DNA of 8,826 nucleotides from JADFRG01 sp964590515 (GTDB lineage: Bacteria > Chloroflexota > Anaerolineae > Anaerolineales > E44-bin32), in NCBI GenBank assembly GCA_964590515.1, contig CAZPZD010000065.1, positions 1-8,826 of the forward strand, in the 5' to 3' direction. Below are positions 1 through 5,407 of the stretch, piece by piece (within the stretch, counting starts at the first letter, position 1; the number at the start of each line of letters is the position of its first letter). A program made the position numbers and the translations under genes. The notes below the pieces were generated by a model. It was not told the origin of the DNA. It ran no database searches and was given only the letters and a program-made list of their open reading frames with translations.

Positions 1-47
1 CGCTCGACTTGCTCGTCGGTCAAAAGGGTCACGGGATTCCGAATCAT
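1..47 (-). CDS. Start of an MttB-like (trimethylamine methyltransferase family) gene, partial
   Basis: Only the first 15 codons are inside the window; the gene continues past the left edge. It reads MIRNPVTLLTDEQVE followed by the first two bases of an Arg codon. The ATG is preceded at six bases by a strong GGGAGGG ribosome binding site, and it begins 14 bases after the stop of the GntR regulator on the same strand, so the two genes are almost certainly co-transcribed. The pattern 'LLTDEQVER' about ten residues from the start is typical of MttB superfamily proteins, which demethylate trimethylamine or other quaternary amines and pass the methyl group to a corrinoid protein. Most bacterial members lack pyrrolysine and act on glycine betaine-like substrates. 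The gene start is well supported. The family call rests on a few residues and should be treated as a hint. Confidence 0.45.
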   Translation of the reverse strand, partial: MIRNPVTLLTDEQVE

Positions 48-53
48 GGCGAA

Positions 54-60
54 CCCTCCC
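54..60 (-). promoter_or_regulatory. Ribosome binding site of the MttB-like gene
   Basis: GGGAGGG on the minus strand, six bases upstream of the ATG at 47-45. It sits between the GntR stop codon (TGA, 64-62) and the next start. It is one of the stronger Shine-Dalgarno sequences in the window. Confidence 0.7.
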
Positions 61-61
61 T

Positions 62-787
62 TCACATTTCCAGCGGCGCGAGCTCGGTGACGAAGCGGAA
101 TCGGTCACCCCGGTACAAGTCGGTACCATGTTCAACCGGTCGCCCTTCCGAATCGAAGGACAGCCGCCGCTCCAGCATCAAGGGCGAACCGCTCGGAATA
201 GCCAACAGCTCGGCCTCAAACTCTGTGGCGATGACCGGCTCCAAACTCTGGCGAGCGCGCTCGACCTTGACCTGATACTCGGTCTGAAACACCTCGTAGA
301 CCGAGCGCTGTTCCAGATCGTGCCGCTCCAGCCCGGGAAAGCGCTGGATGGGGATCGTGTAGCGCTCAAGCATGACCGGCTCCTGGTTAATCGAGCGCAG
401 CCGGAGCAGGGAATACACCGGAGCGGAGATCGGCAGCTGCAGCAGCGCCCCGACCGAAGCCGCGACCGGTCGCTGTTCCAAACTCACGATTCGGGCCCCG
501 GGCTGCAGGCCGCGGCGTTGCATCCCGACCGTGAAGGAGGTCAGGCGGGCGGCCTGGCGCTCGATCTTCGGTTCGGCGACGTACGTCCCGTCTCCCTGCA
601 GGCGCACGACCAGCCCGCGGGACTCGAGCACCCGAAGGGCGCGCCGCACGGTCATCCGATTGACGCTCAGCATCTCGCTCAGGGCGCGTTCGGCCGGGAG
701 CCGGTCGCCCGGTTTCAGTTGGCCGGACTCGATCTGTTCGAGCAGCGACTCGGCAATCTGGACGTAGCGAGGGAGCGCGGCGACCAG
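62..787 (-). CDS. GntR family transcriptional regulator, HutC subfamily (wHTH + UTRA)
   Basis: This is a ligand-responsive repressor. The N-terminal winged helix-turn-helix runs from 'PRYVQIAESLLEQI' through 'LKPGDRLPAERALSE' and 'VNRMTVRRALRVLESRG' to the wing 'RLQGDGTYV'. A UTRA effector domain follows ('ARLTSFTVGMQRRGL', 'RLRSINQEPVMLERYTIP', 'SVYEVFQ', ending 'RFRFVTELAPLEM'), which marks the HutC subfamily. The reading frame is open from a stop at 853-851. The only ATG (673-671) lies inside the DNA-binding domain and would delete its first helix, and no GTG or TTG occurs upstream in frame. I placed the start at CTG 787-785 as the shortest version that keeps the domain (241 residues, normal length). 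ATT 811-809 and ATA 817-815 are alternatives, the latter six bases after an AGGA. The gene is followed at 14 bases by the MttB-like gene, whose operon it probably controls together with itself. Family is certain; start is not. Confidence 0.88.
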   Translation of the reverse strand: MVAALPRYVQIAESLLEQIESGQLKPGDRLPAERALSEMLSVNRMTVRRALRVLESRGLVVRLQGDGTYVAEPKIERQAARLTSFTVGMQRRGLQPGARIVSLEQRPVAASVGALLQLPISAPVYSLLRLRSINQEPVMLERYTIPIQRFPGLERHDLEQRSVYEVFQTEYQVKVERARQSLEPVIATEFEAELLAIPSGSPLMLERRLSFDSEGRPVEHGTDLYRGDRFRFVTELAPLEM

Positions 788-813
788 TCGGTTAACCGGG
801 GGATCGAAAATTG

Positions 814-867
814 CTATGTGATTTCCTTCACAAACAAGGTTCTGTCTGGATTACTGGTGTATACCAT
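814..867 (-). CDS. Possible 17-codon leader ORF ahead of the GntR gene
   Basis: A short ORF with ATG at 867-865 and TAG at 816-814 encodes MVYTSNPDRTLFVKEIT. Its ATG lies seven bases after the -10 box of the predicted GntR promoter, at or one base from the expected transcription start, so it could be read as a leaderless message. Its stop overlaps the ATA codon and lies just before the ATT codon that are candidate starts for the GntR protein, an arrangement compatible with coupled reinitiation. It is in a different frame from the GntR gene, so a single-base indel could instead make it the true N-terminus. There is no homology evidence, and chance occurrence of an ORF this short is quite possible. 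Confidence 0.25.
   Translation of the reverse strand: MVYTSNPDRTLFVKEIT
824..827 (-). promoter_or_regulatory. Weak Shine-Dalgarno (AGGA) bearing on the GntR start
   Basis: AGGA in the context GAAGGAAATC on the minus strand. It is six bases before ATA (817-815), twelve before ATT (811-809) and 36 before CTG (787-785). If functional, it favours initiation at or near 817-809 over CTG. The motif is short, so it is only suggestive. Confidence 0.3.
855..866. promoter_or_regulatory. Predicted HutC-type operator for the GntR regulator
   Basis: TGGTGTATACCA is a 12-base inverted repeat with five of six base pairs matching. On the minus strand it contains GTATACAC, which fits exactly the GT-N-TA-N-AC consensus described for HutC-subfamily GntR operators. 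It lies directly after the predicted transcription start (about 868) of the GntR promoter, where a bound repressor would block RNA polymerase. A second, imperfect palindrome, CAGTATAGTG at 874-883, overlaps the -10 box and could be an auxiliary site. Autoregulation is an inference from position and consensus. Confidence 0.6.
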
Positions 868-874
868 TCGGTTC

Positions 875-904
875 AGTATAGTGTTTTAGGCGCTGGCCTG
901 TCAA
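875..904 (-). promoter_or_regulatory. Sigma70-type promoter for the GntR/MttB-like operon
   Basis: On the minus strand a perfect TTGACA (904-899) is followed after 18 bases by TATACT (880-875), one mismatch from TATAAT. The predicted start is near 868. It is the closest match to the sigma70 consensus in the window and is oriented toward the GntR gene. Confidence 0.7.
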
Positions 905-928
905 TTGGCACGCTTCGCCCATGCCACT

Positions 929-937
929 TGGTAGAAT
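929..937 (+). promoter_or_regulatory. Extended -10 promoter of the endonuclease III-like gene
   Basis: TGGTAGAAT combines an extended -10 TG with a TAGAAT hexamer (932-937). It ends six bases before the GTG start at 944, so transcription would begin at or next to the start codon. A TTGGCA at 905-910 is too far upstream (21-base spacer) to be a convincing -35. The extended -10 may compensate. Confidence 0.45.
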
Positions 938-943
938 TCCCCC

Positions 944-1633
944 GTGCGATCGCCCCGCCAGTTAGCCCGGCAGGTTCACCGCCGGCTTTTGAAGGCCTAC
1001 GGCGAGCCCACCTGGCGAGACCGCAAACCGCCGGTTGACGAGCTGGTCTCGACCATCCTCTCCCAGAACACCAACGACCTCAACCGCGATCGAGCCTTCG
1101 AAACCCTGCGCAAGCGCTTCCCAACCTGGGAGGCAGTCCGCGACGCCAAGCCCCCCCAGGTCGTCAGCGCCATCCGGGTGGCAGGGATCGCCAACCAGAA
1201 AGGGCCTCGAATTCAGGCCGCGCTCCGTGCGATCACAGACGAGCGAGGGCGCCTCGAGCTGGACTTCTTAAGGAAGCAGCCCCCGGAGGCGGTCCGAGAT
1301 TGGTTGCTGCAGATCAAAGGGGTCGGGCCGAAGACCGCCGCGATCGTGATGCAATTCGCCCTCGACATGCCCGCCTTTCCGGTGGATACCCATATTCACC
1401 GGGTAAGCGGCCGGATCGGTCTCCGCCCTCCGAAGGCCAGCCGCGAGAAGTCCCACGAGATTCTCGCCGGGCTCTTCGCTCCGGAGACCTATTACGCCGC
1501 CCACCTGAATCTCATTCGGCATGGACGCGAGATCTGCAAGGCCGGTCGCCCGCGCTGCGAGCAGTGCAGTCTCACCGACCTGTGTGACTACTACGCGCGG
1601 CTCGACCCCAAGCCGGGTACGGCCGCTATCTGA
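944..1633 (+). CDS. Endonuclease III-type DNA glycosylase/AP lyase (HhH-GPD, 4Fe-4S)
   Basis: This is a base excision repair enzyme of 229 residues. Such enzymes remove damaged (typically oxidised pyrimidine or mismatched) bases and nick the abasic site. It has 'VDELVSTILSQNTND' (31-45), matching the family's 'LLSAQTTD' helix. The helix-hairpin-helix is 'LLQIKGVGPKTAAIV' (121-135) with the catalytic Lys at 130. 'FPVDTHIHRVSGRIGL' (145-160) holds the catalytic Asp 148. The C-terminal iron-sulfur ligands are Cys 198, 205, 208 and 214 in the exact C-x6-C-x2-C-x5-C spacing. All key residues are present. GTG 944 is the start because it immediately follows a -10 box and gives the normal N-terminus; there is no Shine-Dalgarno, so the message is probably leaderless. 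Exact substrate preference cannot be told, and the protein is divergent enough from E. coli Nth to be a paralogue. Confidence 0.93.
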   Translation: MRSPRQLARQVHRRLLKAYGEPTWRDRKPPVDELVSTILSQNTNDLNRDRAFETLRKRFPTWEAVRDAKPPQVVSAIRVAGIANQKGPRIQAALRAITDERGRLELDFLRKQPPEAVRDWLLQIKGVGPKTAAIVMQFALDMPAFPVDTHIHRVSGRIGLRPPKASREKSHEILAGLFAPETYYAAHLNLIRHGREICKAGRPRCEQCSLTDLCDYYARLDPKPGTAAI

Positions 1634-1700
1634 TGCTTTGGCTCACCCGAATCTTCCAACGCGGTCCGCAACCTTTGTCTCCCCCGCCCGGCATCGGGTC

Positions 1701-1730
1701 TATACTCAGCCCGCAGAATCTCTCCGGAGG
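1701..1730 (+). promoter_or_regulatory. Promoter -10 and ribosome binding site of the UPF0173 gene
   Basis: In the 102-base gap after the glycosylase gene, TATACT (1701-1706) is a good -10. The strong Shine-Dalgarno GGAGG (1726-1730) lies five bases before the ATG at 1736. A TTGTCT at 1675-1680 is 20 bases upstream of the -10, longer than the usual 17, so the -35 is uncertain. The hydrolase gene therefore probably has its own promoter. The rest of the gap shows nothing else. Confidence 0.5.
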
Positions 1731-1735
1731 TCAGC

Positions 1736-2419
1736 ATGTCGGTCAGCCTCACCTGGTATGGCCACGCCGCGTTGGGTCTGGACATCGACGGGATCAAGGT
1801 CGCGGTCGATCCGTTCCTCACGGGGAATCCGGCCGCGACTATCAAACCCGAGCAGGTGCAGGCTGATTACATATTGATTACCCATGGCCACGGAGATCAT
1901 GTGGGGGACGCGATTGCGATCGCCAAGCGCACCGGAGCGAAGGTGGTCGGCGTCAACGAGATCGCAATGTGGTTCCAGAAGCAGGGCGTCGAGTCTCACG
2001 GCCAGCACCTGGGCGGCGGCCATCGGCATGCGTTTGGCTATCTCAAGCTGACCCTGGCGCTGCACGGTTCCGGCCTGCCAGATGGTTCCTACGGCGGTAA
2101 CCCCTGTGGGCTGCTGATCACGACTAAAAGCGGCGAGAAGCTTTATCTGGCGGGCGACACCGGGCTGTTTGGCGACATGCGGCTGATCGGGGAGGAAGGG
2201 TTGGACCTGGCGGTCGTTCCGATCGGCGACAACTACACCATGGGTCCCGACGACGCGCTGCGGGCCGTGAAGCTATTGGAACCAAAGCACGTCATCCCCA
2301 TTCACTACGACACCTGGGACGTGATCGCCCAGGATCCGCAGGCCTGGGCCGGGCGGGTGACGGCGGAGACCTCGGCCGAACCCCACGTCCTGAAACCAGG
2401 CCAGACCTTCAGCCTGTAG
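1736..2419 (+). CDS. UPF0173 family metal-dependent hydrolase (metallo-beta-lactamase fold)
   Basis: A complete 227-residue protein of the UPF0173 (YtkL-like) family, a cytosolic metallo-beta-lactamase-fold hydrolase of unknown natural substrate. It begins with the family's 'YGHAALGLDIDG' (8-19) and 'VDPFLTGNP' (24-32). The metal-binding HxHxDH motif is 'THGHGDH' (49-55). His 110 matches the family's histidine before the 'SS/SG' loop, Asp 141 lies in 'LAGDTGLFGDM', and His 190 in 'VIPIHYDTW'. 'PIGDNYTMGPDDA' (162-174) is a family hallmark. All metal ligands are present, so it should bind two metals and be active. The ATG has a GGAGG at five bases. The MFS gene starts 59 bases downstream with no obvious promoter, suggesting co-transcription. 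The family is widespread and its presence says little about the pathway. Confidence 0.95.
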   Translation: MSVSLTWYGHAALGLDIDGIKVAVDPFLTGNPAATIKPEQVQADYILITHGHGDHVGDAIAIAKRTGAKVVGVNEIAMWFQKQGVESHGQHLGGGHRHAFGYLKLTLALHGSGLPDGSYGGNPCGLLITTKSGEKLYLAGDTGLFGDMRLIGEEGLDLAVVPIGDNYTMGPDDALRAVKLLEPKHVIPIHYDTWDVIAQDPQAWAGRVTAETSAEPHVLKPGQTFSL

Positions 2420-2478
2420 CCACCCTGACCGAGCACGCGCCTGCTGCTGATCGCCCCGCCGACGCGGGCTGGCTCCGC

Positions 2479-3711
2479 ATGGCCGGCCTGACGCTGCTTG
2501 CGCTCGGCTTCGGCATGGCGACCAACACCCTGGATCCGGTGTTGCTCAGCTACAAGGCGACCCTGCTTGCACCGGATCATCGCAACACGGCCCTCGGCCT
2601 AACCACCGCCGCCGGGCTCCTGGTAGCCACTTTCACCCAGCCGCTGATTGGAGCCCTCTCCGATCGGACCCGCTCGCGCTGGGGAAGGCGGATTCCTTTC
2701 TTCATTGTGGGAACCCTGCTGACCATCGCGAGTTTGTTCGCGGTTGCACTAGCGCCCTCGCTGGCGTTGCTGGCGCTCGCCTTCATGGCCTACGAGTTCG
2801 CCTCCAACACGGCTCTAGCGCCCTGGCAGGCACTGCTGCCGGACCAAGTTGCACCCTCGAGGCGTGGGGCTGCTTCCGGCCTGAAAACGATGTTCGAGAT
2901 TCTGGCCTTCGTCGCAGGTCGGCGGACCGCGGGTTACCTGATCGCCGATGAGCAGATCCTCGCCGCAGTGGCGATTGCTGCGCTGGTGTTCGGGCTGTCG
3001 ATGCTCTTCACCACGCTGGCGGCTCGCGAGCGGCGTCCCTTTGATCCTATCGGGCAGACCATAAGCCAACCGTCGGCTAAGCCGGGGGCCAATACTCCGT
3101 GGCCGCCTGGATTTGGCTGGTGGTTTCTCAATCGGGGATTGTTCTGGGGCGGGTTGATTGCGCTCAGCAGCTTTGTACTCTTCTACCTGGAAGACGTGGT
3201 TGGAATGAGCTTCGCTGAAGCGTCCCGGTTCTTTGGCGACCTCTCACTGGTGCTGGGCCTCTCGCTGCTGGCAATCGCCCTGCCGGCCGGCCGGCTGTCC
3301 GATCGGATCGGCCGCCGACCCCTCATCCTTGCCGCCTGCCTGGTGGCCATTCTGGGCAACGCGGTGCTGCTGACTGCACGCACCCGACCGACCTTGATTC
3401 TGGGTGGAGCCTTCCTGGGACTGGCCGCCGGGACCTACCTCGCCTCCAATTGGGCGCTGGCCACCGACCTGGTGCCGCGCTCCCAGGCAGCTCGCTACCT
3501 GGGGATCGCCAACATCGCTACCGCCGGGGGGAGTTTTCTCGCCCGCTTCGCGGGAGGCGCGCTGATCGACCCGATCAATCGAATCACCGACAGCTCCTCG
3601 GCCGGCTACTTCACCCTGTTTGGCCTCACCCTCATCGGTTTTCTGCTCGCGACGGTGGCCGTGCTGCGGCTGCCGAAGGGCGCCTTTTTCACCGCGAAGT
3701 CCCTCCGTTGA
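2479..3711 (+). CDS. MFS transporter, GPH/SLC45-like
   Basis: A hydrophobic polytopic membrane protein of 410 residues with about twelve predicted membrane segments in two halves. The loop 2-3 signature is 'LSDRTRSRWGRRIPF' (60-74), the form with 'RSRWGRR' seen in the GPH/SLC45 sugar:cation symporter group. Its repeat in the second half is 'GRLSDRIGRRPL' (271-282). The segment around 107-147 ('ASNTALAPWQALLPDQV', then 'RRGAASGLK') also fits this group. A polar loop at 181-212 separates the halves. Substrate cannot be assigned; sugars or glycosides are only a family-based guess. ATG 2479 has no Shine-Dalgarno and places the first membrane helix almost at residue 1. The open frame upstream encodes 'TEHAPAADRPADAGWLR' and offers only CTG 2425 as an earlier start. 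The gene lies 59 bases after the hydrolase gene and may be translated from the same mRNA. Confidence 0.9.
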   Translation: MAGLTLLALGFGMATNTLDPVLLSYKATLLAPDHRNTALGLTTAAGLLVATFTQPLIGALSDRTRSRWGRRIPFFIVGTLLTIASLFAVALAPSLALLALAFMAYEFASNTALAPWQALLPDQVAPSRRGAASGLKTMFEILAFVAGRRTAGYLIADEQILAAVAIAALVFGLSMLFTTLAARERRPFDPIGQTISQPSAKPGANTPWPPGFGWWFLNRGLFWGGLIALSSFVLFYLEDVVGMSFAEASRFFGDLSLVLGLSLLAIALPAGRLSDRIGRRPLILAACLVAILGNAVLLTARTRPTLILGGAFLGLAAGTYLASNWALATDLVPRSQAARYLGIANIATAGGSFLARFAGGALIDPINRITDSSSAGYFTLFGLTLIGFLLATVAVLRLPKGAFFTAKSLR

Positions 3712-3724
3712 ACCCGATCTTGAG

Positions 3725-3748
3725 CCGCGGGCCGGCCGGCCGTCGCGG
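3725..3748. terminator. GC-rich hairpin after the MFS gene
   Basis: CCGCG (3725-3729) can pair with CGCGG (3744-3748) around a self-complementary GCCGGCCGGC core (3731-3740). It starts 13 bases after the MFS stop and ahead of the next promoter, a sensible place for a terminator. There is no run of T after it, so it does not qualify as a canonical intrinsic terminator, and in GC-rich DNA such palindromes arise easily. Confidence 0.25.
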
Positions 3749-3755
3749 CGGGGTG

Positions 3756-3802
3756 TAGAATCGAATTAAGCCACAAGAATGGAACTTGGCTCAGCGAGGA
3801 GG
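3756..3802 (+). promoter_or_regulatory. Promoter -10 and ribosome binding site of the EF-like gene
   Basis: TAGAAT (3756-3761) is a -10-like hexamer with no clear -35. A perfect AGGAGG (3797-3802) stands four bases before the ATG at 3807. The Shine-Dalgarno decides the start in favour of this ATG over the in-frame TTG at 3786, which lies upstream of it. Confidence 0.5.
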
Positions 3803-3806
3803 CCAA

Positions 3807-4070
3807 ATGGCCGACGAGCAGCGGATCGGGAAGGTCGTCCACTTCTTCGACAAGATCAGCGTGGCGGTGGTCGCGCTGGAGTCTGACTTAAAGGTGGGCG
3901 ACAAAGTTCACGTGCTTGGGACTCAAACCGACTTTGTCCAGGAGATCGGCTCGATGCACCTCGAGAACCAGCCGATACCCGCGGCGAAGTCCGGGCAGGA
4001 GGTCGCGGTCAAGGTTGACCAAAAGGCCCGGAAGGGGGATGCGTTGTTGTGGCCGGCGGTAGAGAGTTGA
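3807..4070 (+). CDS. Small EF-Tu domain 2-like protein (translation elongation factor-like)
   Basis: An 87-residue protein consisting of a single beta-barrel like domain 2 of translation GTPases. It has 'RIGKVVHFFDKISVAVVAL' near the start, 'LKVGDKVHVLG' in the middle, 'MHLENQPIPAAKSGQEVAVKV' as the barrel's second half, and 'VDQKARKGDALLW' at the end. The same pattern is annotated in genomes as 'translation elongation factor-like protein' and resembles the C-terminal barrel of U32 peptidases. There is no GTPase domain, so it cannot be an elongation factor; it may bind RNA or a protein partner. It has its own promoter-like -10 and a strong Shine-Dalgarno. It ends seven bases from the converging histidine kinase gene. 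Family resemblance is good, role unknown. Confidence 0.82.
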   Translation: MADEQRIGKVVHFFDKISVAVVALESDLKVGDKVHVLGTQTDFVQEIGSMHLENQPIPAAKSGQEVAVKVDQKARKGDALLWPAVES

Positions 4071-4077
4071 GTTAGCG

Positions 4078-5331
4078 CTAGGCCAGGGCCAGGGCGATTG
4101 TGAAAGTCGCCCCCTGCTCCGGCCCCGCACTCTCTGCCCACACCCGGCCGCCGTGGGCCTCGGCGACGGCCTTGACAATCGAGAGCCCCAGCCCCATCCC
4201 TTGGTGCTTGCGGACCATGTGGTCTTCTACCTGATAGAACTGGTCGAAGATCCGGTCTAACTCTCCAGCCGGAATCCCGATCCCACTATCGGTCACCCGG
4301 ATCCAGCCTTCGGATCCGTGCCGTTCGAGTTTTAGTCGGATCTCCCCTTTGGGAGGCGTGAAACCCATCGCATTGTTCAGCAAATTCGACAGGGCCATGC
4401 TCAGCTTGGCCGCGTCGATCCGCGCCTTAAGCGGCTCGCCGATCAGCTCGACTATCAGGCGCTGACCCTTGGCCTGGATCAGGTCGGCTACCTCGGCTTG
4501 GGCCGTCCGGATCGGCACCTGCAGCGGCTTGACCTCGAGGGCAAGCTCTCGCGACCCCACCTTCATCACGTTGATGTTGGTCATGTCCTCGATCAGGCTG
4601 CGCATCCGCAGCGCCATGTTCAGTACGGTCTCGGCGTGCTCGGAGCTCTCCCCGCCGGCCTCTTCCTTGAGCAATGCGGCATAACCGAGAATCACTCCCA
4701 GTGGGGTGCGAAGCTCGTGCGAGGCGATTGCGATGAAGTCGCTCTTCATCCGGTCGAGCTTTCCCAGTTCCTCATAAGCCTTCTTGAGTGCACTGACTAG
4801 CCGGGCGTTGTTGATTGCCACCGCGGCTTGGGAGGCGACGATTCCCAGAGTTTCCAGGTCACGTTTTTCAAAGGTCCCGTTGCGCTTGTTGATCGCCTCC
4901 AGCACTCCGATCACCTCGTCCCGCATCCGCATTGGCACCGCCGCCAGGGAGCGAGTCGTGAGTTTGGTCTTCTCCTCGACCTGGTGGAAGTGGCGGGGGT
5001 CTTGGGCCACCTCGTTGATGATCAGGGCCCGGTCTTCCTTAAAGACCGTGCCGGCGATCGAACCTTCCATCGGCACCGGGATCCGGCGCAGCTCCTCCGG
5101 GTTGGTCCCGGTCGCCGCGGCGAAGAACAGGTCTTTGGTGTTCTCATCTACCAGCAGGATCGAGGCGCCCTCGCTGTCCACCAGGTCGGCGGTCGAATCC
5201 ATAATGAACTGCAGCAGCCGGTTCAGCTCGAGGGTGGAGTTGAGGGTGACGCTGATCTCCAACAGGCGGGAGCGCTGAAACACCAGCTCGCGGATCCAAT
5301 CGAGTTCCTGCTTGAGTTCCTGGACGGCCAC
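4078..5331 (-). CDS. Soluble GAF-domain sensor histidine kinase
   Basis: A cytosolic two-component sensor kinase of 417 residues with no membrane segments. After a short coiled-coil-like lead (1-25), a GAF sensor domain covers about 25-178, including 'SIAGTVFKEDRALIINEVA' and 'AAVPMRMRDEVIGVLEAINK'. The HisKA domain carries 'SHELRTPLG' with the phospho-acceptor His 205. The ATPase domain has the N-box around 'NLLNNAMGFTP' (Asn 320), G1 'DSGIGIP' (348-354), the F-box 'IFDQFYQ' and G2 'GMGLGLSI' (378-385). All catalytic boxes are present; the residue after 'NAM' is Gly where Lys or Arg is common. I chose GTG 5331 because a good promoter ends six bases upstream and the protein then starts 'MAVQELKQEL'. 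A TTG at 5406 would require transcription from beyond that promoter and add an unlikely tail. No response regulator is nearby, so its partner is elsewhere. Confidence 0.92.
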   Translation of the reverse strand: MAVQELKQELDWIRELVFQRSRLLEISVTLNSTLELNRLLQFIMDSTADLVDSEGASILLVDENTKDLFFAAATGTNPEELRRIPVPMEGSIAGTVFKEDRALIINEVAQDPRHFHQVEEKTKLTTRSLAAVPMRMRDEVIGVLEAINKRNGTFEKRDLETLGIVASQAAVAINNARLVSALKKAYEELGKLDRMKSDFIAIASHELRTPLGVILGYAALLKEEAGGESSEHAETVLNMALRMRSLIEDMTNINVMKVGSRELALEVKPLQVPIRTAQAEVADLIQAKGQRLIVELIGEPLKARIDAAKLSMALSNLLNNAMGFTPPKGEIRLKLERHGSEGWIRVTDSGIGIPAGELDRIFDQFYQVEDHMVRKHQGMGLGLSIVKAVAEAHGGRVWAESAGPEQGATFTIALALA

Positions 5332-5337
5332 TTCGCA

Positions 5338-5366
5338 AGTGTATTCGAGTGCAGCAGGCTTGTCTA
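5338..5366 (-). promoter_or_regulatory. Promoter of the histidine kinase gene
   Basis: On the minus strand TAGACA (5366-5361, one mismatch from TTGACA) is followed after exactly 17 bases by TACACT (5343-5338). The GTG start (5331) comes six bases after the -10, so the mRNA should begin at or next to the start codon, and no Shine-Dalgarno is present. Its -35 overlaps that of the divergent dnaN promoter. Confidence 0.6.
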
Positions 5367-5391
5367 CAAAACCCAAACCGCAGGGTATACT
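5360..5391 (+). promoter_or_regulatory. Promoter of dnaN
   Basis: TATACT (5386-5391) is a strong -10. With a 17-base spacer the -35 would be TCTACA (5363-5368, four of six matches); with a 20-base spacer it would be TTGTCT (5360-5365). The predicted start is about 5398, giving a leader of roughly ten bases before ATG 5408, with no Shine-Dalgarno. Confidence 0.55.
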
Positions 5392-5407
5392 TCGCGATTG
5401 CACCAAA

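Noticed and set aside
128..889. A 253-codon plus-strand open frame opposite the GntR gene
   Set aside because: It is antisense to a clear GntR protein, is Arg/Gln/Pro-rich with no recognisable domain, and arises from high GC content.
3786..3806. Seven-residue extension of the EF-like protein from TTG 3786
   Set aside because: The AGGAGG at 3797-3802 falls inside the extension and is correctly spaced for ATG 3807.
5332..5406. N-terminal extension of the histidine kinase from TTG 5406
   Set aside because: The extension lies upstream of a well-formed promoter that ends six bases before GTG 5331, and it crosses the dnaN promoter.
5312..5407. N-terminal extension of dnaN from TTG 5312
   Set aside because: It would start upstream of the dnaN promoter and overlap the kinase start. 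Family N-termini match MKLSV at ATG 5408.
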